From CAZEJK01 sp964512045 (GTDB lineage: Bacteria > Acidobacteriota > Thermoanaerobaculia > Thermoanaerobaculales > Sulfomarinibacteraceae): DNA of 22,649 bases. The DNA lies in the NCBI GenBank assembly GCA_964512045.1, contig CAZEJK010000074.1:1-22649 (forward strand), in the 5' to 3' direction. The number at the start of each line of letters is the position of its first letter. The stretch's first letter is position 1. This document shows, piece by piece, positions 1-8,210 of the stretch. The position numbers and the translations under genes were made by a program. The notes under the pieces were generated by a model, which saw nothing but the letters and a program-made list of their open reading frames with translations, had not been told where the DNA came from and ran no database searches.

Positions 1-44
1 GAGCTAACGGCCAACACCTAACCGCTGACAGCTACGCGGGCGCG

Positions 45-99
45 GGACCGGCACCTTCGGAGCATTACTTTGGTTGCGGCCCGCGGCCGCGTTGGCTCG
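45..99 (+). repeat. Dispersed repeat, copy A (long form)
   Basis: This segment matches 22569-22623 at 54 of 55 positions (hand count; the only difference is T at 66 against C at 22590). It contains the 23-base core at 74-96, with a perfect 6-bp inverted repeat GCGGCC-CGC-GGCCGC at 76-90. Read on the minus strand, it supplies the final codons and TAA stop of the MFS permease. The type of element is unknown; its location at a gene end suggests a REP-like or transcription-end element. Confidence 0.85.
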
Positions 100-1609
100 A
101 GCTGTCGGAGGGCTCCAGATCCGCCGCGGAGCTACCGTCCAGGTATGGCAGAAAGAGAATCAGTGCCATTCCGGGGAGGGTCGCAATGAACGTGAAACCG
201 AAGAAGTACTCGAAACCTAGAGCGCCCGCGAGGAACCCGGACGCCACGCCGGCGACCGTGAAGCTCACCGACATGAGAGCCGACAGGACGGCGTAGTGCG
301 CCGCCTTGTGCGCGCGCTTGCAGCAGCGCATCAGGTAGACCATGAACACCGCTGTTCCCAGGCCGGAACCGAACCCTTCGATCACGATCACCGAGGTGAC
401 GAACGGCAGGCTCAGCGCCTCGGTAGCCGCCGGTGTGCCGATCAGCGGCTCGTAGCGGTGTGCGACTGCCATGTAGAGCAGGTTCAGCAGGTTCTGCGCG
501 AGGACAAAGGGCCAGATCCATCTCTTGAGCCCGTGGCGCGAGATCAGCCAGCCACCGAGCATGGTGGCTGCGATGGTCGCCCAGATCGCCATGCCGTTGG
601 CCCATCCGAACTGCTCAGGCGACATGCCGACCTCTCGCAGGAACGCATAGCGCATCTTGAGGAGGAACGACTCACCGGTGCGCAGGAGCACGACGAAACC
701 GAGGATGACCCCGATCCTGGGTTGATCGAGGAAGTCGAGAAATGCGTGCGCGTAGTGAGAGCGGCTGGCAGCGATCCGTCGTCCGATCAGAGGCGCCAAC
801 GTGGCGAGCACGATGAGCGCGATCAGCAGGGCGAGCCCGATCCAGCCTGCGGTGCTGATTCCCGCGAGAGCCGGTCTGGCTGCGATCGACTCCTGCACCG
901 CAGTCGACAGGACCAGCCAGCGGCCACCCGCGATCGCTGCGGCGACGGTTGCACCGATCAGCAGTGTTTTCAGCGAGAGCGCGGCGCGGACGAGCTCACC
1001 GAAACCGACCTGCTGAGACTCCACTCGAGGCAGGAACGCCAGATGGTAGGCCGTGAGGAGACCCATGACGCCGGCGAGAGCCAACAGGGTGACCAGCCAG
1101 CCGGCCCGATCGATGATGATGAATGCGGGGCTGGCGACAACGAACATCGCGATCCGGTACGCCATGGCACGGAACCCCACCCATCGTGACTGCCCCGCCG
1201 TGTCCAGCGCCTCCAGGTAGTACCCGTCGATGGCGATGTCGTGCGTGGCGGACAGGAACGCGAGTGCGACGAATACCACCGAGGCCACGACGAGCACGTG
1301 AGGAAGCGTGGTGGTGAACGCGAGCACGACCAGCAGGGCCGATAGCACCAGCTCGATGGCGACCAGCCACGCACGCTTGGTCCCGTACCGGTCGAGCCAC
1401 GGTCCCCACAGGAACTTCAGGTTCCAGGGAAGGTGGAACAGGGCGGTGAGGCCGATCGCCTGCAGGCTGGCGCCAAACTCCTTGAACATCGCCTCGGCGA
1501 TCTGATGGACGATGGAGTAGGGATACCCCTCGGCGAAGTACGTCGTGGAGACCCATGTGGCAGGGTGGCGCAGGAAACGGCGTTGTCGACTCTCTGGCTG
1601 CTCGGACAC
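65..1609 (-). CDS. AmpG-like MFS permease (PAT family)
   Basis: A polytopic inner-membrane transporter of 514 residues, mostly hydrophobic helices with short charged loops. The N-terminal stretch TTYFAEGYPYSIVHQ, then LPWNLKFLWGPWLDRYGTKR (an MFS loop 2-3 motif) and DIAIDGYYLEAL, resemble the AmpG / peptide-acetyl-CoA transporter group. AmpG imports anhydro-muropeptides for cell-wall recycling, but the substrate here cannot be read from sequence, and no AmpD, NagZ or beta-lactamase neighbour is present. The GTG start at 1609 is chosen because GGAAGGAG lies six bases upstream. The last residues (QRGRGPQPK, then stop) are encoded by dispersed repeat copy A, so the natural C-terminus may have been replaced or extended. 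It is transcribed divergently from the secreted protein at 1818. Confidence 0.8.
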   Translation of the reverse strand: MSEQPESRQRRFLRHPATWVSTTYFAEGYPYSIVHQIAEAMFKEFGASLQAIGLTALFHLPWNLKFLWGPWLDRYGTKRAWLVAIELVLSALLVVLAFTTTLPHVLVVASVVFVALAFLSATHDIAIDGYYLEALDTAGQSRWVGFRAMAYRIAMFVVASPAFIIIDRAGWLVTLLALAGVMGLLTAYHLAFLPRVESQQVGFGELVRAALSLKTLLIGATVAAAIAGGRWLVLSTAVQESIAARPALAGISTAGWIGLALLIALIVLATLAPLIGRRIAASRSHYAHAFLDFLDQPRIGVILGFVVLLRTGESFLLKMRYAFLREVGMSPEQFGWANGMAIWATIAATMLGGWLISRHGLKRWIWPFVLAQNLLNLLYMAVAHRYEPLIGTPAATEALSLPFVTSVIVIEGFGSGLGTAVFMVYLMRCCKRAHKAAHYAVLSALMSVSFTVAGVASGFLAGALGFEYFFGFTFIATLPGMALILFLPYLDGSSAADLEPSDSSSQRGRGPQPK

Positions 1610-1817
1610 GCGCGGCTCCTTCCGCCGGCAGCATAGCTGGGCAGGCCGTCAGGTGCACGATCGAGCCTGCCGAGATCATTACGGCCATCTCCGGCGCCAG
1701 CCTGTCCAGGCGGCCGATCGCCAACAGCATGGCTCGAGCGTCCCGCTTCCGTGATACACTCCGAGTGTCCATTCTCAGCGAACCGTCCGCGCTGTGGAAC
1801 CTCCCAGAGGAGGTCCC
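1610..1817. promoter_or_regulatory. Divergent intergenic region with a candidate promoter
   Basis: This is 208 bases between the divergent MFS permease and the secreted coiled-coil gene. On the plus strand, TGA-TACACT at 1752-1760 looks like an extended -10 element, about 58 bases before the ATG at 1818, with no convincing -35. The Shine-Dalgarno AGAGGAGG lies just before the ATG. No clear minus-strand promoter, RNA gene or further ORF is seen. Confidence 0.35.
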
Positions 1818-2393
1818 ATGCGTGTGCGATATCTGAATCCGATCTATGGTCTCCTGATGCTTGCTGTGGCCGAAGCCGTAGCTGGTACCCCTCCACGACC
1901 GACAGCAACTCCGACGCCGACGCCAAGGACGCCGAAAGTGCTCCATGTCCGCTCTCTGGCGGAGTATGCACAGCGTGTGCGGCTCGAGCCGTTGGCGGAG
2001 GTCGCACAGGACGGTGTCATCGGAAACGAAACGGTGACGGATCTCGCCGAAGGTGTCGGTGTCACCCAGGTGCACCGACCAGCAGCCGATCCCGCGCCCG
2101 TTCAAACTCCGAAGCACGTGGATCCCCGCGTGCGCATGCGCTGGCGAAAAGCGTATGCCCGCCAGCACGAGAAGGTGGCTCGGCTCATCGGCAAACGGGA
2201 GGCCCTCGAGGCCGAACGGAAGAGCCTGCGACGGCAGGTCTGGACGACGAAGACGCTGGCGCGGCTCGACGCCGTCAAAGCGGAGCTGCACCATCTGGAA
2301 AGCGAGATCGCTGCTGCGGAGGCGCGCCTCAACGGAATCGTCACCGAGGCGCGGAAGGAGGGTGCACTCCCGAGCTGGTTCCGCGGCTTGTGA
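1818..2393 (+). CDS. Secreted Thr-Pro-linker, coiled-coil protein of unknown function
   Basis: A 191-residue protein that I cannot assign to a named family. It opens with a likely signal peptide (basic MRVRY, hydrophobic core about residues 9-21, AVAG near the cleavage site), followed by a Thr-Pro linker (TATPTPTPRTP, about 29-39). The segment RSLAEYAQRVRLEPL comes next, and a charged helical region at about 107-180 (RMRWRKAYARQHEKV, EALEAERKSL) predicts a coiled coil. The ATG at 1818 is preferred over an upstream in-frame ATG at 1794 because it has AGAGGAGG upstream and begins the signal peptide. Thr-Pro linkers and the SLAEYA segment recall uncharacterised exported proteins of Acidobacteriota (from memory). 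It shares the linker style, but no other obvious similarity, with the protein at 21634. Confidence 0.75.
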   Translation: MRVRYLNPIYGLLMLAVAEAVAGTPPRPTATPTPTPRTPKVLHVRSLAEYAQRVRLEPLAEVAQDGVIGNETVTDLAEGVGVTQVHRPAADPAPVQTPKHVDPRVRMRWRKAYARQHEKVARLIGKREALEAERKSLRRQVWTTKTLARLDAVKAELHHLESEIAAAEARLNGIVTEARKEGALPSWFRGL

Positions 2394-2449
2394 CAGTCTG
2401 GTACGGCTCCTGCGGTCGGATCGCGGCGTTCGGCCGGATGCGGCAACGG

Positions 2450-2455
2450 TATACT
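2450..2455 (+). promoter_or_regulatory. Candidate -10 element for cydAB
   Basis: TATACT lies 40 bases before the cydA ATG in the short gap after the secreted-protein gene. No good -35 is seen at 16-18 bases spacing, so this may need an activator. The leader carries the Shine-Dalgarno GGAAGGGAG. Confidence 0.4.
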
Positions 2456-2495
2456 CGAGCCCGAGGGCAATCCGAAGCCCCGGAAGGGAGAACCC

Positions 2496-3934
<1,439 letters not shown>

Positions 3935-3935
<1 letters not shown>

Positions 3936-4951
3936 TGGATCTGAACCTGCTGTGGTTTGCTCTGCTCGGCGTGCTCCTGACGGGCTACGCCATCCTCGAC
4001 GGGTTCGACCTCGGAGTGGGGATCCTTCACCTCGGGGCGAAGACGGATACCGAGCGTCGGGTCGTGATGAACTCGATCGGGCCGTTGTGGGACGGTAACG
4101 AGGTGTGGCTCGTCACCTTCGGCGGCGCGCTGTTTGCAGCTTTCCCACATGCTTACGCCACGGCGTTCTCGGGTTTCTATCTGCCGTTCATGCTGCTGCT
4201 GTGCGCCTTGATCTTCCGGGCAGTATCGATGGAGTTTCGCTCCAAGCAGGAGGCCACCGGCTGGCGCCGTTTCTGGGATGTTGCGTTCTGTGCTGCTTCA
4301 ACTGTGGCGACACTCCTGTTCGGCGTGGCGGTTGGGAACTCGATGATCGGTATTCCGGTGGGACCGGACATGGAGTTCACCGGTGGACTGCTCGATCTGT
4401 TGAGCCCGTACGCTCTGCTGGTGGGCGTGCTTGCGGTGTCGCTGTTCGCCATGCACGGGACGATGTACCTGTATCTGAAGACGACCGGTGAGTTTCAGAA
4501 GCGTATCGGCCACTGGCGGTGGTCGTCGTTCGGTATCTTTCTGGTGCTGTACCTCTTCACCACCATCGTGACGCTCGCCGAGGTGCCCCACGCCACCCGG
4601 AACTTCGAGGAGGTGCCGTGGGCGTGGGGAGTGGTGCTGCTGAGCATTCTGGCAGTGGCGAACATCCCCCGCGCGATCTACTTCGGCAAGCCGCTGGCGG
4701 CGTTCGTATCCACATCGGCAACGATCGCTGCGCTGGTGTTTCTGTTCGGCGTTGCACTCTACCCGAACATGATTACCTCCAGCCTCGATCCTGCGTGGAG
4801 CTTGACGATCACCAACGCAGCGTCGTCACAGAAAACGCTCGGGATCATGGCCATCATCGCCGCGCTGGGAATGCCGTTCGTGATCGCCTACACCGCCATC
4901 ATCTACTGGACCTTCCGGGGCAAGGTGGAGATCGGGAAGTTCTCGTACTGA
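3935..4951 (+). CDS. cydB: Cytochrome bd ubiquinol oxidase subunit II
   Basis: The structural partner of CydA, a membrane protein of 338 residues with about eight to nine hydrophobic helices. Family hallmarks are visible: the N-terminal MDLNLLWFALLGVLLTGYAI, DGFDLGVGIL, and GPLWDGNEVWLVTFGGALFAAFP. I take the ATG at 3935, which overlaps the cydA stop as TGATG and has GAGGAGGTGG five bases upstream; the GTG at 3932 is in frame but closer to that site. Overlap with cydA implies translational coupling. No CydX-like small subunit ORF is evident after it, and no cydCD genes are in the window. The stop codon runs directly into a GC-rich segment with an inverted match to the dispersed repeat core. 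Confidence 0.97.
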
Positions 4952-4966
4952 CGCGGCCGCGGGCCG
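4951..4966 (-). repeat. Inverted core-only match to the dispersed repeat (copy E)
   Basis: These 16 bases are the exact reverse complement of positions 77-92 in copy A, including the hairpin core. Similarity does not extend into the flanks, and low-complexity GC sequence raises the chance of coincidence. It begins at the last base of the cydB stop codon. The following bases (to about 4987) are rich in GGCC/CCGG and could form a terminator-like hairpin, but no T-tract follows. Confidence 0.4.
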
Positions 4967-5029
4967 GGGCCGGCTGCCGGGGCGGTGACCCGGTCCAGTA
5001 TCGGAGCCGCACACTTGGGTGGGTGGTTT

Positions 5030-5041
5030 GGGACGCGTCCC
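5030..5041. promoter_or_regulatory. 12-bp perfect palindrome upstream of the sirtuin gene
   Basis: GGGACGCGTCCC is fully symmetric and sits 58 bases before the sirtuin ATG. It could be an operator half-site pair or simply a chance palindrome in GC-rich DNA. No second copy was noticed in the window. Confidence 0.25.
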
Positions 5042-5099
5042 GCGGTCGTTTGAGCGCGTGCTACCTTTGATGTGGACGCCACTGTCGGAGGAGGTGCGC

Positions 5100-5843
5100 A
5101 TGCAGATTCCGGAGACGCTGATCGAGACGTTGCGTTCGGCCGAGCGGGTCGCGGTTCTGACCGGTGCGGGGGTGTCTGCAGAGAGCGGCGTGCCGACCTT
5201 CCGTGATGCCCAGACCGGGCTGTGGGCACAGTACCGTCCGGAAGATCTTGCCACTCCGCAGGCGTTCCGGCGCGATCCGAAGCTTGTGTGGGAGTGGTAC
5301 GCCTGGAGGCGAGAGCTCGTCGGGCGAGTGGAGCCGAACCCCGGGCACCTGGCTCTGGTCGTGATGGAGCGGCACGTGCCGGTGTTCCATCTGATCACGC
5401 AGAACGTGGACAGCCTGCACCAGCGGGCGGGGAGCACGAACGTCGTCGAGCTGCACGGGAACCTGGCGCGCACCTGCTGCGAGCGCGATCGGGAGATCGT
5501 CGAGTCCTGGGACGAGTCGTCAGAGGAGATCCCGCCGCGATGTCCGACGTGCGGCGCTCGGCTGCGTCCGGATGTCGTGTGGTTTGGCGAATCGCTCCCC
5601 ACCGATGCGCTGATTACGGCCGTTGAGGCCGCGCGGCGGGCTGAGGTCTTCCTCTCGGTGGGCACGTCAGCAGTCGTGCAGCCAGCGGCATCGTTGCCGG
5701 TCGAGGCGTTGCAGGCTGGTGCAGTGGTGGTGGAGATCAACCCCGATCCGACGCCGCTGACGCCGATGGCCACGCACGCACTGCATGGGCCATCCGGCGA
5801 GGTGTTGCCGGAGGTCGTGGCAGCGGCCTGGGGAGAGCAGTGA
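5100..5843 (+). CDS. cobB: NAD-dependent protein deacylase, CobB/SIRT5-type sirtuin
   Basis: A sirtuin of 247 residues that removes acyl groups from protein lysines using NAD+, in the cytoplasm. Visible motifs are GAGVSAESGVPTFRD (22-36, NAD binding), TQNVDSLHQRAG (100-111, with Asn102 and Asp104), catalytic His119 in ELHGN, and RPDVVWFGE. WYAWR (66-70) places Tyr67 and Arg70 in the YxxR pattern that binds the acid group of succinyl- or malonyl-lysine in SIRT5 and CobB, so desuccinylase/demalonylase activity is plausible. The zinc site is odd: CPTC (148-151) is intact, but the first pair reads CCERD (126-130), with Asp where the second CxxC cysteine is expected. The ATG at 5100 follows GGAGGAGG and starts the family-length protein; upstream in-frame codons are rejected. 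It precedes the hybrid kinase by 61 bases, perhaps in one transcript. Confidence 0.93.
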   Translation: MQIPETLIETLRSAERVAVLTGAGVSAESGVPTFRDAQTGLWAQYRPEDLATPQAFRRDPKLVWEWYAWRRELVGRVEPNPGHLALVVMERHVPVFHLITQNVDSLHQRAGSTNVVELHGNLARTCCERDREIVESWDESSEEIPPRCPTCGARLRPDVVWFGESLPTDALITAVEAARRAEVFLSVGTSAVVQPAASLPVEALQAGAVVVEINPDPTPLTPMATHALHGPSGEVLPEVVAAAWGEQ

Positions 5844-5904
5844 CGGCAGAGATACCGCACCTCGCGCCGTCGCCGGCGACTCGCAGCGCGCTCTCGGGTG
5901 TGCC

Positions 5905-8193
5905 ATGAAGGTTCGATCACTCGCAGCGGTGTTTGACCGCGCTCCGCTGATGATTACCGTCAGCGCTCTGGAGGACGGACGGTACCTGGAGGTGAACGAG
6001 GCGTTCACCCGCGTGACCGGGTACACCCGTGAGGACGCCGTCGGTCGGACGTCAGTCGAGATCGGGTTCATCACGCCGGAGGATCGCGAGACGCTGCGCC
6101 AGCACGTTGTCGAGCACGGCCGAGTCGACAACCTGGAGCTCGCGCTTCGTCACAAGAGCGGCGCCCCCGTGCACTGTCTGTACTCCGGTGAGCTCATGGA
6201 GATCGATGGTCACCGCCGGCTCGTTTCGATGGCGGTGGATATCACCGAGCGACAGCAGGCGGCCAAGGCGCTCCGCGACAGTGAGCAGCGGTACCGGGAG
6301 ATGTTCGAGAAGAACCGTTCGGTGAAGCTCCTGATCGACCCCAGAGATGGTCGGATCGTCGACGCGAACCCGGCTGCGACGCGGTTCTACGGCTCCTCAC
6401 GGGACCAGCTCACCGCGCTGCGGATTATGGACATCAACACGATGACCGACGCCGAGGTTAAGGCCGAGATGGCCGCTGCCGTGGCGGAGGACCGGGGAAT
6501 GTTCCACTTTCGCCATCGCGTGGCCGGTGGAGAGATCCGTGACGTTGACGTGTACTCGAGCCCCGTGGTCGTCGGCGGCCGCAAGATGCTGTACTCGATC
6601 ATCCATGACGTGACCGAGCAGCGGCGCGCCGAGGCCGAGCTCCGTCGGTTGGCGGCGGCGATCGAGCAGGTGGGTGAGGCGATCGTCATGACCGATCCAG
6701 ACGGCGCTATCGAGTACGTCAACCCTGCATTTACCGTGATCAGCGGTTACTCAGCAGAGGAAGCGATCGGCAACACTCCGCGACTGCTCCAGAGCGGCGA
6801 GCACAGTCAGGAGTTCTACCAGGAGCTGTGGGGAACGATCACCAGTGGACAAACCTGGCAAGGCCGGTTCGTGAACCGGAACAAAGCTGGCGATCGCTAC
6901 GTCGAGTCGAGCACGATCTCGCCGGTGCTCGGTCCCGACGGATCGATCGAGAACTACGTGGCGGTCAAGAGAGACATTACCGAGCAGGAGCGGCTGCACG
7001 AGGAGAGAGAGCAGCTGAGGGCGCAGTACCACCAGGCACAGAAGATGGAGGCGGTGGGACGGTTGGCCGGAGGCGTGGCCCACGATCTGAACAACCTCCT
7101 GACTCCGGTGTTGGGGTACTCCGAGCTGTTGATCGAGGACCTGGCCGCAGATGCCGGCTCCCGTCAGCTTGCCGAGCAGATCTTCACGGTGGCGGTTCGT
7201 GCCCGCGAGCTGGTGGGCCAGCTGCTAGCTTTCGGGCGTCGCCAGCCGCTGGAGATTCAGGTGGTCGACCTCAACGAGAGCATCGAGCGCTTCATTCCGC
7301 TGCTACGACGGACGATCCGCGAGGATATCGTCATCCACTGGCAGCCGGCTGAAAGGGCGCTCTGGGTGCGCGTCGATGAGGGACAGCTGGAGCAGGTCCT
7401 GATGAACCTCGCGGTCAATGCGCAGGATGCGATGCATGGAGGCGGCGAGATTCACATCGCGACGGCGATGCTGGACCTGACATCTTCCGATGATCGACAG
7501 GGACACGATGTCGAGCCCGGGCGCTACGTCGCGTTAGGAGTGGCGGACACAGGTGAGGGAATGGGGACAGCGGTTCGCGAGCGGGCCTTCGAGCCGTTCT
7601 TCACCACCAAACCTCTGGGAGAGGGCACGGGGCTCGGGCTTTCCACCGTCCACGGTATCGTGACCCAGCACGGGGGACGGATCTCGCTGGCCAGCGAGCC
7701 TGGAGAGGGGACGGAGCTGACCGTCCTGTTTCCGTCGGTCGCCAAAGGTCGTCCGAAGGCGGTTACCCGGGCCCCCGCGAGCGGTTCCTCGCAGCGCGGG
7801 CACGAGACCGTGCTGGTCGTCGAAGACGACGAGACCGTCCGGGTGTTGGTGGTCAGCATCCTGTCGCGCTTCGGGTACGAGGTTCTCGAGGCCAGGAGCG
7901 GCGAGGAGGCGCTGCGGATTCTGGCGACACAGGCGGATACGATCCAACTGCTGGTGACCGATGTGATCATGCCCGGAATGGACGGCAAGGAGCTGGCCGA
8001 TCAGGTGCTCGCTGCCGCACCAAATGTGAGGGTGCTGTTCATGTCCGGGTATCCCGCGAAGGTGATCGCCGGGCAGACCCTGCTGCACGATGGAGCCGAC
8101 ATCATCCAGAAGCCGTTCACGGTCGCCACGTTCCTTGCCCGTGTCCGCGCTGTGCTGAGCTCGCGTTCAGGAGCGTCCCAGAACGTAGAGTGA
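5905..8193 (+). CDS. Triple-PAS hybrid sensor histidine kinase with C-terminal receiver
   Basis: A 762-residue signalling protein without evident membrane segments, so probably cytosolic. Domains in order are PAS1 (about 4-115), PAS2 (about 125-240), PAS3 (about 245-360), HisKA with H-box GGVAHDLNN (phospho-acceptor His393), HATPase_c (N-box NLAVNAQDAM around Asn505, DTGEGM 548-553, GEGTGLGLS 572-580), then a receiver with acidic pocket EDD (640-642), phospho-acceptor Asp686 in TDVIMPGMDG and Lys736 in QKPF. No LOV cysteine motif or haem-PAS signature was recognised, so the signal is unknown. The reading frame is open back to 5785 inside the sirtuin gene, but the ATG at 5905 is the only sensible start beyond it, and it lacks a clear Shine-Dalgarno. 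No dedicated response regulator lies beside it, so output is probably by phosphorelay elsewhere. It converges on glmS with a 17-base gap. Confidence 0.92.
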   Translation: MKVRSLAAVFDRAPLMITVSALEDGRYLEVNEAFTRVTGYTREDAVGRTSVEIGFITPEDRETLRQHVVEHGRVDNLELALRHKSGAPVHCLYSGELMEIDGHRRLVSMAVDITERQQAAKALRDSEQRYREMFEKNRSVKLLIDPRDGRIVDANPAATRFYGSSRDQLTALRIMDINTMTDAEVKAEMAAAVAEDRGMFHFRHRVAGGEIRDVDVYSSPVVVGGRKMLYSIIHDVTEQRRAEAELRRLAAAIEQVGEAIVMTDPDGAIEYVNPAFTVISGYSAEEAIGNTPRLLQSGEHSQEFYQELWGTITSGQTWQGRFVNRNKAGDRYVESSTISPVLGPDGSIENYVAVKRDITEQERLHEEREQLRAQYHQAQKMEAVGRLAGGVAHDLNNLLTPVLGYSELLIEDLAADAGSRQLAEQIFTVAVRARELVGQLLAFGRRQPLEIQVVDLNESIERFIPLLRRTIREDIVIHWQPAERALWVRVDEGQLEQVLMNLAVNAQDAMHGGGEIHIATAMLDLTSSDDRQGHDVEPGRYVALGVADTGEGMGTAVRERAFEPFFTTKPLGEGTGLGLSTVHGIVTQHGGRISLASEPGEGTELTVLFPSVAKGRPKAVTRAPASGSSQRGHETVLVVEDDETVRVLVVSILSRFGYEVLEARSGEEALRILATQADTIQLLVTDVIMPGMDGKELADQVLAAAPNVRVLFMSGYPAKVIAGQTLLHDGADIIQKPFTVATFLARVRAVLSSRSGASQNVE

Positions 8194-8210
8194 GACGGTC
8201 GGACGCCGCA

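Noticed and set aside
2411..2437. Possible degenerate repeat copy before cydA
   Set aside because: It resembles the core only loosely, with several gaps needed, which is not better than chance in such GC-rich DNA.
8194..8210. Shared bidirectional terminator between the hybrid kinase and glmS
   Set aside because: The 17-base gap shows no stem-loop or T-tract that I can identify.
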